From: Aquabacterium fontiphilum
Lineage (GTDB): Bacteria; Pseudomonadota; Gammaproteobacteria; Burkholderiales; Burkholderiaceae_C
Length of the DNA stretch: 64,000 bases
NCBI RefSeq assembly: GCF_009909205.1
Contig: NZ_JAAAPN010000003.1
Coordinates: 248,001-312,000 of the forward strand
Reading direction: 5' to 3'
Under the pieces are notes generated by a model that made no database searches, was not told the origin of the DNA, and saw only the letters and a program-made list of their open reading frames with translations. The first letter of the stretch is position 1; each line of letters begins with the position of its first letter. The position numbers were made by a program, and so were the translations under genes. Below are positions 8,718 to 22,632 of this stretch, one piece after another.

Positions 8718-8782
8718 CAATACCCCGAAGCGAGTGCCCCCGACTCCGGCAGGGGCGGGAGGCGGCCTGCCGGCTGAGCGCT

Positions 8783-9259
8783 TTACTCGGGCGTCCCCAT
8801 GATCGACTGCAGGTAGTTCTGCGCGCCGACCTTGCCGATCAGGTCGATCTGCGTCTCCAGAAAATCGATGTGTTCCTCGGTGTCGTCAAGGATGTGCTGC
8901 AGCAGGTCGCGGGAGACGTAATCCCGCACCGATTCGCAATAGGCAATGCCGTCCTTGATGGTGGCCTGCGCGGCCGTTTCCAGCTTCAGGTCGCATGCCA
9001 GCAGTTCGGGCACCGACTCGCCGATCAAGAGCTTGCCGAGATCCTGCAGGTTGGGTAGCCCGTCGAGCGCGAAAATGCGCTCCATCAGGCGGTCTGCATG
9101 CTTCATCTCACCGATGGACTCCTCATACTCCTTCTTGGCCAGCTTGTCGAAGCCCCAGTGCTTCAGCATGCGGTAGTGCAGGAAGTACTGGTTGGTGGCC
9201 GTCAGCTCGTTCTTGAGCTGGGCGTTCAGGTGCTCGATGACTTTCGGGTCGCCTTTCAT
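8783..9259 (-). CDS. bfr: bacterioferritin
   Basis: The 158-residue haem-binding ferritin oxidises and stores iron in a 24-subunit shell. The haem ligand Met52 is present, as are ferroxidase ligands Glu18, Glu51, His54, Glu94 and His130. At position 127, where the E. coli protein has the sixth ligand Glu, this protein has Thr (DDTEEHID). The ATG at 9259 follows AGAAAGGA with a six-base spacer. The next gene downstream is bfd, its redox partner. Confidence 0.96.
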   Translation of the reverse strand: MKGDPKVIEHLNAQLKNELTATNQYFLHYRMLKHWGFDKLAKKEYEESIGEMKHADRLMERIFALDGLPNLQDLGKLLIGESVPELLACDLKLETAAQATIKDGIAYCESVRDYVSRDLLQHILDDTEEHIDFLETQIDLIGKVGAQNYLQSIMGTPE

Positions 9260-9361
9260 GGGGAATCCTTTCTGGGGGTGGGGCCCTGCGCCATTGTGGG
9301 GCATTTCGACGGAATCGCCTGCAGGTGACAGTGGCGTGACTGGCCATCATGGCGGATCGGT

Positions 9362-9367
9362 TATACT
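9362..9367 (+). promoter_or_regulatory. putative -10 element for carAB
   Basis: TATACT lies about 178 bases before the carA start. The best upstream partner, GTGACT at 9336-9341, has a poor 20-base spacer, so the -35 assignment is uncertain. It would give a long leader of about 170 bases. Confidence 0.35.
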
Positions 9368-9440
9368 CCTAAGGTTTACCCGCAACCACCCCCCGCCTAG
9401 CGAAACCCCGACCGTTTCCTGTACCGGAATCGTATCTGTC

Positions 9441-9499
9441 ACGTCTGTACGACGGCTGCTCACGCCTCGCAGCGGAGCAGCGCGATCCACGGCAGACGT
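9441..9499 (+). promoter_or_regulatory. structured 5' leader of carAB
   Basis: Two nested perfect stems are visible: ACGTCTG (9441-9447) with CAGACGT (9493-9499), enclosing GCTGCTC (9455-9461) with GAGCAGC (9475-9481). The structure ends about 45 bases before the carA start. No U-run follows, so it is not a plain terminator. Leader control of carAB is known in other bacteria, but its role here is inference. Confidence 0.4.
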
Positions 9500-9544
9500 C
9501 GTCAGGGCAGAGCTGGGCGCGCACTACAAACGGAGAAAGAACCC

Positions 9545-14006
<4,462 letters not shown>

Positions 14007-14059
14007 ACTCCGCATCAACAAGCGGAGTGCCTCGGCCCTCCGCTGCTGCGAACATGAGG

Positions 14060-14104
14060 GCCGCGCCCGGCCACCGTCCGATCAGACGGCTTACCGGGTG
14101 CGGC
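14060..14104 (+). promoter_or_regulatory. large nested stem-loop ahead of greA
   Basis: Three consecutive perfect 5-bp helices stack into one hairpin: GCCGC/GCGGC (14060-14064 with 14100-14104), CCCGG/CCGGG (14066-14070 with 14094-14098) and CCGTC/GACGG (14074-14078 with 14085-14089). A smaller hairpin ACTCCGC/GCGGAGT (14007-14028) precedes it right after the carB stop. Neither is followed by a T-run. It may be a carB processing or termination structure, or a greA leader element. Confidence 0.45.
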
Positions 14105-14145
14105 TCTCGTCCATTCACGAGAACCTTTTCAAGCGAGACAAAGCC

Positions 14146-14622
14146 ATGTCGACCATTCCTCTGACCAAGCGCGGCGCCGAGATGCTCAAGGAAGAACTGC
14201 ATCGCCTCAAGCATGTCGAGCGTCCGGCCGTGGTCAACGCCATTGCCGAGGCGCGTGCGCAAGGCGATCTGTCCGAGAACGCCGAGTACGACGCGGCCAA
14301 GGACAAGCAAGGCTTCATAGAAGGCCGCATCATGGAGATTGAAGGCAAGCTGGCGGCGGCCCAGATCATCGATCCTTCCTCGCTCGACGCAGGCGGTCGC
14401 GTGGTCTTCGGTGCCACTGTCGACCTGGAAGACGAAGACAGCGGCGAGGCTGCGACTTACCAGATCGTTGGCGAAGACGAGGCCGACATCAAGAAGGGCC
14501 TGATCTCCATCAACTCACCCATCGCGCGCGCTCTGATTGGTAAGGAAGCCGGTGACGTCGCCTCGGTCCAGGCGCCCGGCGGGGTGCGCAATTACGAGGT
14601 CATGGCGGTTCGCTACGTCTGA
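14146..14622 (+). CDS. greA: transcription elongation factor GreA
   Basis: This 158-residue secondary-channel factor of RNA polymerase stimulates cleavage of backtracked RNA. The N-terminal coiled coil contains the family signature [17 protein letters not shown], with the acidic tip residues, and the C-terminal FKBP-like domain ends [10 protein letters not shown]. Length equals E. coli GreA. The start [14 protein letters not shown] is standard for the family. It follows carB as in many proteobacteria and is preceded by two hairpins. Confidence 0.97.
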   Translation: MSTIPLTKRGAEMLKEELHRLKHVERPAVVNAIAEARAQGDLSENAEYDAAKDKQGFIEGRIMEIEGKLAAAQIIDPSSLDAGGRVVFGATVDLEDEDSGEAATYQIVGEDEADIKKGLISINSPIARALIGKEAGDVASVQAPGGVRNYEVMAVRYV

Positions 14623-14631
14623 GGCGGCGCC

Positions 14632-15075
14632 ATGAGCCAACTGAAGCGGCTTCAAGCCTGGCTGGCCGGCTTGTGGGCGGGCAGCGTGCTCGCCGTCGGC
14701 GGCATTGCTGCCCCCAGCCTGTTTGCCGTACTGGAGCGGGCCCAGGCCGGTGCCGGGGCAGGGCGCATCTTCGCCATCGAAGCCAACGTGAGCCTGGCCT
14801 TGGCCATCCTGCTGTTCCTGCTGGAGCGCAGGCGCGTCCGGGACGCAGTCGAATCCGGTCAGTCGCAGTCAGCGATGTCGCTGAGCCTTTTGCTGGTGCT
14901 CGCCGCCTTGTTCCTGACCATTTTTGGGCAGCATGTGCTGCATCCAATGATCGAGGCAGCCAAAGCCGGCCAGGCCACAGCCCTGTCGTTCGGTGCCTTG
15001 CATGGCATCTCTGCAGCGCTTTACTGGGTCAAGGCGGCGGTGGTGCTGACCCTGGCCTGGCGTCTGACGGCGTGA
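14632..15075 (+). CDS. DUF4149 (TMEM205-like) membrane protein
   Basis: The 147-residue protein has four predicted membrane helices: AWLAGLWAGSVLAVGGIAA, NVSLALAILLFLLE, LSLLLVLAALFLTIFG and LYWVKAAVVLTLAW. Length and the polar segment QHVLHPMIEAAK before the last helix match DUF4149. No biochemical role is established. It starts nine bases after greA and is probably part of that transcript. Confidence 0.75.
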   Translation: MSQLKRLQAWLAGLWAGSVLAVGGIAAPSLFAVLERAQAGAGAGRIFAIEANVSLALAILLFLLERRRVRDAVESGQSQSAMSLSLLLVLAALFLTIFGQHVLHPMIEAAKAGQATALSFGALHGISAALYWVKAAVVLTLAWRLTA

Positions 15076-15086
15076 GAGGCGGCGTC

Positions 15087-15557
15087 TCAGTCGCCTTTCT
15101 TCTTGCTTTCCATGCGCTTCTTGGCGCGCTTGATCAGGCCACCCGGGGTCACGCGCTGGTTACCCAACACCTTGACCTTCTTGATCTCCGGTCGCCCGCT
15201 GCCATTCTTCGAGAACTTGAGGATCTTGACTTCCCGAGGAGCGGCGCCGCCCTTGTCGCGCTCGCTAGCGGTAATCTTCTCGGGGATCGGGCGCCACAAC
15301 ACCAGCAGCTTGCCAATGTGCTGGATGGGAGCCGCATCCAGTTGGTCGCAAAGTTGGGTAAAGATGGCCTCGCGCTGTGCGCGGTCGTCTCCTAGCACGC
15401 GGACCTTGATCAGGCCATGGGCCTTCAGGGCGGCATCGGTTTCCTTGACGACGGCGGGCGTCAAACCGTCGCCGCCGATCATGACGACGGGATCCAGATG
15501 GTGCGCATCAGCGCGGTGGGCACGGCGCTCCGCCGTGGTCAGTTCAATTGCAGGCAT
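15087..15557 (-). CDS. yhbY: YhbY-family CRM-domain RNA-binding protein
   Basis: The 156-residue protein has an N-terminal CRM domain (about 1-95), with [18 protein letters not shown] standing where most CRM proteins have the GxxG loop. YhbY associates with pre-50S particles. The Lys/Arg-rich tail of about 55 residues ([18 protein letters not shown] at the end) is longer than in E. coli YhbY (97 residues) and probably adds RNA contacts. It is divergent from rlmE, another large-subunit assembly gene, with 17 bases between start codons. Confidence 0.88.
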   Translation of the reverse strand: MPAIELTTAERRAHRADAHHLDPVVMIGGDGLTPAVVKETDAALKAHGLIKVRVLGDDRAQREAIFTQLCDQLDAAPIQHIGKLLVLWRPIPEKITASERDKGGAAPREVKILKFSKNGSGRPEIKKVKVLGNQRVTPGGLIKRAKKRMESKKKGD

Positions 15558-15574
15558 CCCTCTATTATCGAGCC

Positions 15575-16270
15575 ATGAAAGTCAAAACGAAAAGCAAAAA
15601 GGTCAACAAGGCCTGGTTGAACGACCATGTCACGGACCCGTACGTGCGGCTGGCACAGAAAGAAGGCTTTCGTTCGCGTGCGGCTTACAAGCTCAAGGAA
15701 ATCGACGAGACACTCCAGCTGATCCGGCCAGGTCAGTTGGTGGTTGACCTGGGCGCAGCACCTGGCGCCTGGAGCCAGTATGTGCGGCGCAAGTTTGCGC
15801 CCAAGGAGGCCGGCGCGGGCGGCGCAGCCACCGGGGCGCTCAACGGCACCATCATTGCGCTCGACTTGCTGGAGTTCGAGCCGATCGAAGGCGTGCAGTT
15901 CATCCAGGGTGATTTTCGTGAGGCAGAGGTGCTCGCGCAACTCGAGGCGGCCGTCGGTGGGCGGCCCGTTGATGTGGTCATTTCCGACATGGCGCCCAAT
16001 CTCAGCGGCATTGCGTCACACGATGCGGCTCGGATCGCCGATCTGGTCGAGTTGGCCATCGACTTTTCGCAGCAGCATCTGAGGAAGGACGGAGCCCTGG
16101 TCTGCAAGGTGTTCCATGGCAGTGGCTACAGCCAGTTGGTCGAGTTGTTTCGGGCCCATTTCAGGGTGAGCAAGGCGATCAAGCCCAAGGCTTCGCGCGA
16201 CCGATCGTCTGAGACGTTTCTGGTGGGCATCGGCCTCAAAACCGCGACAGCAGGAACCGCGTCAGGATGA
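15575..16270 (+). CDS. rlmE: 23S rRNA (uridine2552-2'-O)-methyltransferase RlmE (FtsJ/RrmJ)
   Basis: This 231-residue SAM-dependent enzyme methylates U2552 in the ribosomal A-loop. The N-terminus is basic ([18 protein letters not shown]). [13 protein letters not shown] supplies the first catalytic Lys, [14 protein letters not shown] is the SAM motif, [11 protein letters not shown] carries the Asp, and [11 protein letters not shown] the second Lys. A Gly/Ala insert (GAGGAATGA) is seen after the SAM motif. The ATG at 15575 is chosen because it gives the family N-terminus. As in E. coli it precedes ftsH. Confidence 0.94.
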   Translation: MKVKTKSKKVNKAWLNDHVTDPYVRLAQKEGFRSRAAYKLKEIDETLQLIRPGQLVVDLGAAPGAWSQYVRRKFAPKEAGAGGAATGALNGTIIALDLLEFEPIEGVQFIQGDFREAEVLAQLEAAVGGRPVDVVISDMAPNLSGIASHDAARIADLVELAIDFSQQHLRKDGALVCKVFHGSGYSQLVELFRAHFRVSKAIKPKASRDRSSETFLVGIGLKTATAGTASG

Positions 16271-16319
16271 CGTCGAGAAATCCGGTGCTTCAAAGGGGAT
16301 TGGGCGACGCCACGCGGGG

Positions 16320-16347
16320 CTTGACTGCACTAGAATGATCCCCACAT
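16320..16347 (+). promoter_or_regulatory. sigma-32 (heat-shock)-type promoter for ftsH
   Basis: CTTGACT (16320-16326), a 13-base spacer and CCCCACAT (16340-16347) fit the RpoH consensus CTTGAA / CCCCATNT with the correct spacing. No good sigma-70 pair was found in the same gap. E. coli ftsH is RpoH-controlled and FtsH degrades RpoH, so this would be the expected feedback. Confidence 0.6.
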
Positions 16348-16455
16348 ACCGCGAAAACCAGGTCGTTTGGTGCCGGGTTTTTCGAATCTGCATGCGGTGT
16401 GGGGATGCATCCAGCATCAGCCGCAAGCAGGTGAGTTTGGGTTGAAGGAGACGCG

Positions 16456-18366
<1,911 letters not shown>

Positions 18367-18384
18367 GTCAGCTACGCCAATCGC

Positions 18385-18413
18385 GAAACGGGGCCCAGGC
18401 CCCGTTTCTTTTT
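18385..18413 (+). terminator. rho-independent terminator after ftsH
   Basis: GAAACGGGGC (18385-18394) pairs with GCCCCGTTTC (18399-18408) around a CCAG loop, followed by TTTTT. It separates ftsH from folP-glmM. Confidence 0.88.
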
Positions 18414-18427
18414 GGGACCTCCACGAT

Positions 18428-19288
18428 ATGACCTTGCAAGCCTTGCCAGCCGGCGCCACGCGCGTCTGGCAGACGACCGGCCACGCCATCGACCTGCAGC
18501 AGGTGCGGGTCATGGGCATCGTCAACGTCACGCCCGACTCCTTCTCAGACGGCGGGCAGCATGCCCAGGCGGCCGCTGCCGTGGCGCATTGCGAAGCCCT
18601 GCTCAAGGAGGGGGCTCACATTCTGGACATCGGGGGTGAGTCCACCCGTCCTGGTGCGCCAAGCGTGTCGGCAGACGAGGAATGGGCCCGCGTGGCACCG
18701 GTTCTCTCGGCGGCGCTCTCGATGGGGGTGCCGGTATCGATCGACACCTGGAAGCCCGAAGTCATGCAACGGGCCCTGGACGTTGGCGTGGACATCGTCA
18801 ACGACGTGCGGGCGTTGCAGGCGCCTGGTGCGTTGGCTACTGTGGCGACCCACGGGCGCTGCGGGGTGTGCCTCATGCACATGCAGGGGATGCCGGCGAC
18901 GATGCAGGTGGCGCCGAACTACGCTGACGTGGTCGATGAGGTGGCGAACTTCCTGCGCGGGCGCCGCGACGTGGTGGAAGCCGCCGGCGTCGCCCGCGAT
19001 CGCATCGTGCTGGACCCGGGCATCGGCTTTGGCAAGACGGTAGACCACAACCTGGCTCTGCTGCAGCAGCAGGCCAGGCTGCACGAACTGGATTGCCCGC
19101 TTCTGGTGGGTTGGTCACGGAAATCCACCTTGGGCGCCATCACCGGGCGCCCGGTTAGTGAGCGCCTCGTGCCCAGTGTGGCCGCCGCATTGGCCAGCGT
19201 GCACCGTGGCGCGCGCATCGTCCGCGTGCACGACGTGGCCGCCACAGTGGATGCGCTGGCCGTGTGGCGTGCCGCCGGGCTGGTCTGA
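18428..19288 (+). CDS. folP: dihydropteroate synthase
   Basis: This 286-residue TIM-barrel enzyme of folate synthesis joins para-aminobenzoate to hydroxymethyl-dihydropterin pyrophosphate and is the target of sulfonamides. Both family signatures are present: [15 protein letters not shown] and [26 protein letters not shown] and GWSRKSTLG are the later pterin/phosphate loops. The ATG at 18428 is used because a longer in-frame extension would cover the terminator hairpin. folP-glmM directly after ftsH is a common proteobacterial order. Confidence 0.95.
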   Translation: MTLQALPAGATRVWQTTGHAIDLQQVRVMGIVNVTPDSFSDGGQHAQAAAAVAHCEALLKEGAHILDIGGESTRPGAPSVSADEEWARVAPVLSAALSMGVPVSIDTWKPEVMQRALDVGVDIVNDVRALQAPGALATVATHGRCGVCLMHMQGMPATMQVAPNYADVVDEVANFLRGRRDVVEAAGVARDRIVLDPGIGFGKTVDHNLALLQQQARLHELDCPLLVGWSRKSTLGAITGRPVSERLVPSVAAALASVHRGARIVRVHDVAATVDALAVWRAAGLV

Positions 19289-19340
19289 CACTTTCGGGGC
19301 TTTTTGGCCCGACAATCGCGCCCACGGAGACCGAAACCAC

Positions 19341-20678
19341 ATGAGCAGACAGTACTTTGGCACCGATGGCATCCGCGGCACGGTCGGATGCAACCCCATT
19401 ACCCCCGACTTCGTGTTGCGTCTGGGCCATGCCGTGGGGCAGGTGTTGCGGCAGAGCGAGCCCCGTCCAACGGTGCTGATTGGCAAGGACACGCGTGTGT
19501 CGGGCTACATGCTCGAGTCGGCCCTGGAAGCGGGTTTTGCCTCTGCGGGCGCGGATGTGGTGCTCACGGGACCGTTGCCCACCCCGGGTGTGGCCTACAT
19601 GACGCGCGCGCTGCGTCTCAGCCTTGGCGTGGTGATCAGTGCTTCACACAACCCCTACCAGGACAACGGCATCAAGTTCTTCTCGGCGGACGGTGAGAAG
19701 CTGCCCGACACGTGGGAGCTGGCGGTGGAGTCCGCGCTGACTGCATCCCCGAAATGGGTGGATTCCCATAGCCTGGGCAAGGCGCGTCGACTGGAAGATG
19801 CCCGCGGCCGCTACATCGAGTTTTGCAAGAGCACGTTTGCGCCGCACCTCTCGCTCAAAGGGCTCAAACTGGTGGTGGACGCCGCCCATGGCGCCGGGTA
19901 CCAGGTTGCCCCTCATGTCTTCCACGAACTTGGCGCCGAGGTGGTGCCGGTGGGTTGTGCTCCGGATGGTTTCAACATCAACGAGGGGGTCGGGGCGACC
20001 CACCCCGAGGCGTTGCAGGCCGCGGTGCGGGTCCACGGTGCCGACTATGGCATTGCGTTGGATGGCGATGCCGACCGTCTGCAGATGGTCGATGCCAGTG
20101 GCCGACTGTTCAACGGAGACGAACTCTTGTATGTGATGGCGGCTGATCGGCTGGCACAAGGCGAAGCCGTGCCGGGGGTGGTCGGTACGCTGATGACCAA
20201 TATGGCGGTGGAGCTGGCGCTTCACCAGCAGGGCGTAGGCTTTGTGCGCGCGAAGGTGGGCGATCGCTACGTGCTGGAGGAGCTCAATCGGCTCGGCTGG
20301 GTGCTGGGCGGTGAGGGTTCCGGCCACTTGCTGGCGCTGGATCGCCACACCACGGGTGATGGCATCGTCAGCGCGCTGCAGGTCCTGCAGGCCGTGGTGC
20401 GTGCGCGACGCAGCTTGGCCGATTGGCTGGAGGGTGTGTCGCTGTTTCCACAGAAGCTGATCAATGTACGCCTGCCGCAGGGCTTTGATTGGCAGGCGCA
20501 CGCACCGCTGGCTGCTGCCCGTGAAGCGGTGGAAACCGAGTTGAGCGGGCGGGGCCGCGTCCTGATCCGCGCCTCGGGCACCGAGCCCGTGCTGCGCGTC
20601 ATGGTGGAAGCACAACGGGCGCAGGATGCTGAATCCTGCGCCCGTCGCCTGGCTGACAGCCTCCCCGCTGCCGCCTGA
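19341..20678 (+). CDS. glmM: phosphoglucosamine mutase
   Basis: The 445-residue enzyme converts glucosamine-6-phosphate to glucosamine-1-phosphate for peptidoglycan and LPS precursors. The N-terminus is FGTDGIRG. The phosphoserine loop is [15 protein letters not shown] (Ser near residue 101), the Mg site DGDADR, the sugar-specificity loop GEGSGH and the phosphate-binding loop [11 protein letters not shown]. The start is set at 19341, where the family N-terminus [13 protein letters not shown] begins. It forms an apparent operon with folP (52-base gap). Confidence 0.96.
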   Translation: MSRQYFGTDGIRGTVGCNPITPDFVLRLGHAVGQVLRQSEPRPTVLIGKDTRVSGYMLESALEAGFASAGADVVLTGPLPTPGVAYMTRALRLSLGVVISASHNPYQDNGIKFFSADGEKLPDTWELAVESALTASPKWVDSHSLGKARRLEDARGRYIEFCKSTFAPHLSLKGLKLVVDAAHGAGYQVAPHVFHELGAEVVPVGCAPDGFNINEGVGATHPEALQAAVRVHGADYGIALDGDADRLQMVDASGRLFNGDELLYVMAADRLAQGEAVPGVVGTLMTNMAVELALHQQGVGFVRAKVGDRYVLEELNRLGWVLGGEGSGHLLALDRHTTGDGIVSALQVLQAVVRARRSLADWLEGVSLFPQKLINVRLPQGFDWQAHAPLAAAREAVETELSGRGRVLIRASGTEPVLRVMVEAQRAQDAESCARRLADSLPAAA

Positions 20679-20712
20679 TGCTGCCGCCGGCACGCGCCGC
20701 GGCAGCTCCCCC

Positions 20713-21225
20713 TTACTTCTTGGCAGGCGGCACCATCACGGTGTCGATCACGTGAATGATGCCGTTGCCGGTGGTGATGTCGGCACGTTGCACCATGCCA
20801 TCTTCCACAGTGATGAAATCGCCCGCTTTGGAGATGCCGATCTTGGTGCCGGCCGCGGTGGTCACCGTCACGTTCTCCTTGATGCTGTCCTTGCTGTGGA
20901 GGCCCGGCACCACATGGTGCTGCAGCACGGTCTTGAGCTGCTGGGGGTCTTTGGACAGCGTGTCCAGTGTCGCAGCCGGCAGGGCCTTGAAGGCTTCGTC
21001 GTTCGGCGCAAACACCGTGACAGGGCCTTGAGCCTGCAGCGTCTCAGTCAGGCCGGCCTGCTGCACCAGCTTGTAGAACGTGCTCAGGTCGGCCTGCTGG
21101 CTGGCTGCAGCCACCACATTGGCGGGCGGCGTGGCCGGCGTGGTGGATGCGCAGCCGGTCAGGGCGATCAGCGCAGCGGCCATGGCGGCAGTCAGGGTAT
21201 GTTGCGGGATACGGCGAAAGGTCAT
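20713..21225 (-). CDS. fasciclin (FAS1)-domain lipoprotein
   Basis: The 170-residue exported protein has a signal peptide ending in the lipobox LTGC, so it is probably a lipoprotein. A short Thr/Pro/Ala linker leads into one FAS1 domain (about 45-170) with VTVFAPNDEAF near its start and NGIIHVIDTVMVPP at its end. FAS1 domains serve adhesion or surface interactions; no enzyme activity is expected. The ATG at 21225 follows AGGAGAA with a good spacer. It diverges from pstS, and three Pho half-sites in its orientation lie 60-90 bases upstream, so it is probably induced by phosphate starvation. Confidence 0.88.
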   Translation of the reverse strand: MTFRRIPQHTLTAAMAAALIALTGCASTTPATPPANVVAAASQQADLSTFYKLVQQAGLTETLQAQGPVTVFAPNDEAFKALPAATLDTLSKDPQQLKTVLQHHVVPGLHSKDSIKENVTVTTAAGTKIGISKAGDFITVEDGMVQRADITTGNGIIHVIDTVMVPPAKK

Positions 21226-21285
21226 GGGTTCTCCTGTAAAAGCTCCCGGACAGAATGGAGCATGGCGAGAAGATAAAAATGTCAT

Positions 21286-21314
21286 GTGACAAATGGGTGA
21301 CGGTCAGATGACAA
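21286..21314 (-). promoter_or_regulatory. triple Pho half-site array ahead of the fasciclin lipoprotein gene
   Basis: On the minus strand three 7-mers lie in exact 11-base register: TTGTCAT (21308-21314), CCGTCAC (21297-21303) and TTGTCAC (21286-21292), with 4-base spacers. The PhoB consensus is CTGTCAT repeated every 11 bases. The array ends 60 bases before the start codon, a normal place for a PhoB-activated promoter. Confidence 0.65.
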
Positions 21315-21394
21315 TTCACTGTTGGGCGCACACGCAGTCGCCCGGCTCGAGTGCACCAGAGAGGTGCGCGCTTCCATGACACACGCATTGTTTT

Positions 21395-21412
21395 CTGTCA
21401 TATTCGCGTCAC
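21395..21412 (+). promoter_or_regulatory. Pho box ahead of pstS
   Basis: CTGTCAT (21395-21401), a 4-base spacer ATTC and GCGTCAC (21406-21412) form a standard two-half-site Pho box. The first half-site is identical to consensus. It lies 63 bases before the pstS ATG. It points in the opposite direction to the array serving the fasciclin gene. Confidence 0.8.
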
Positions 21413-21475
21413 AAACGCTTCTTACAGTCCGGCCTGTTCCCAATTGGTCTGTCTGAAGACGAGAAAGGCGTTCAC

Positions 21476-22513
21476 ATGATCCTCAAGATGATCCGCACTG
21501 CCGCTGCTGCTGCCACTTTCGCAGCCCTGACTGGTGCCGTGATGGCTCAGAGCGTGACCGGGGCTGGTGCCACGTTCCCGGCTCCCCTGTATTCCAAGTG
21601 GGCTGCTGGCTACAACGCTGAAACGGGCGTGCGCATCAACTACCAGTCGGTGGGTTCCGGTGCCGGCCTGCGCCAGATCCGTGGCAAGACCGTCGACTTC
21701 GGGGCTTCCGACATGCCGCTGAAGGACGACGAACTGGCCAAGGATGGCCTGATGCAGTTCCCGACGGTGATCGGCGGCGTGGTGCCCGTGGTCAACATCA
21801 GGGGCGTTCAGCCGGGTCAGCTGCGCCTGACGGGTGAAGTTCTGGGCAACATCTACCTCGGCAAGATCACTCGCTGGAATGACCCCGCCATCACGGCGCT
21901 GAACCCGGGCGTTGCGCTGCCGGATGCAGCCATCGCGCCGGTCCGCCGCGCCGACGGCTCTGGCACCACCTTCATCTTCACCAACTACCTGTCCAAGGTG
22001 AACGCGGAGTGGAAGTCCAGGGTGGGCGAAGGCACCGCCGTGAACTGGCCGGCCGGTGCCGGCGGTAAGGGCAACGAGGGCGTTTCCGCTTTCGTGATGC
22101 GTCTGCCGAACTCGATCGGCTACGTTGAATACGCCTACGCCAAGCAAAACCGCATGTCGCACGTGCAGATGCGCAACGCGGCTGGCGCGTTCGTTCAGCC
22201 CAGCGATGACTCCTTCAAGGCCGCAGCGTCGGGCGCCGACTGGAACAAGTCGTTCTATCAGATCCTGACGAATCAGCCGGATCGTGGTGCATGGCCCATC
22301 ACCGGTGCAACGTTCATCATGATGCACCTCAAGCAGGACAAGCCGCAGCAGGCCATCGAGTCGCTGAAGTTCTTCGACTGGGCTTTCAACAAGGGCGACA
22401 AGGCTGCTGAGGAGCTGGTTTATGTGCCGCTGCCCCCCAGCGTGAAGGATCTGGTCCGCAAGGAGTGGACCAAGATCACCGACGCCTCGGGTAAGGCCAT
22501 CTCCATCAAGTGA
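21476..22513 (+). CDS. pstS: phosphate ABC transporter, periplasmic binding protein
   Basis: The 345-residue protein captures inorganic phosphate in the periplasm for PstCAB. The signal peptide ends MAQS. The mature part begins VTGAGATFPAPLYSKW, followed by YQSVGSGAGLRQI and VDFGASDMPL, and RADGSGTTFIFTNYL forms part of the phosphate site. AAAGG lies seven bases before the ATG. It leads the phosphate operon, behind a Pho box and followed by an attenuating hairpin. Confidence 0.97.
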   Translation: MILKMIRTAAAAATFAALTGAVMAQSVTGAGATFPAPLYSKWAAGYNAETGVRINYQSVGSGAGLRQIRGKTVDFGASDMPLKDDELAKDGLMQFPTVIGGVVPVVNIRGVQPGQLRLTGEVLGNIYLGKITRWNDPAITALNPGVALPDAAIAPVRRADGSGTTFIFTNYLSKVNAEWKSRVGEGTAVNWPAGAGGKGNEGVSAFVMRLPNSIGYVEYAYAKQNRMSHVQMRNAAGAFVQPSDDSFKAAASGADWNKSFYQILTNQPDRGAWPITGATFIMMHLKQDKPQQAIESLKFFDWAFNKGDKAAEELVYVPLPPSVKDLVRKEWTKITDASGKAISIK

Positions 22514-22534
22514 TCCACGTGGATCGCTGATCAG

Positions 22535-22570
22535 ACCGGGCACTTGGACGCCGAGTGCCCGGTTTCTTGT
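22535..22570 (+). terminator. attenuator/terminator between pstS and pstC
   Basis: ACCGGGCACT (22535-22544) pairs perfectly with AGTGCCCGGT (22554-22563), and TTCTTGTT follows. Its place in the 119-base pstS-pstC gap would let PstS be made in excess over the membrane subunits. The T-run is imperfect, so read-through is likely. Confidence 0.7.
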
Positions 22571-22632
22571 TGTAGCGCCTCAAGCAGTCACAGCTTCATG
22601 CAAACCGCTCGCCACGATGACGGAGGTCTTGA

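Noticed and set aside
16321-16336. TTGACT and TAGAAT as a sigma-70 promoter of ftsH
   Set aside because: Only four bases separate the boxes; the RpoH-type reading with CCCCACAT fits far better.
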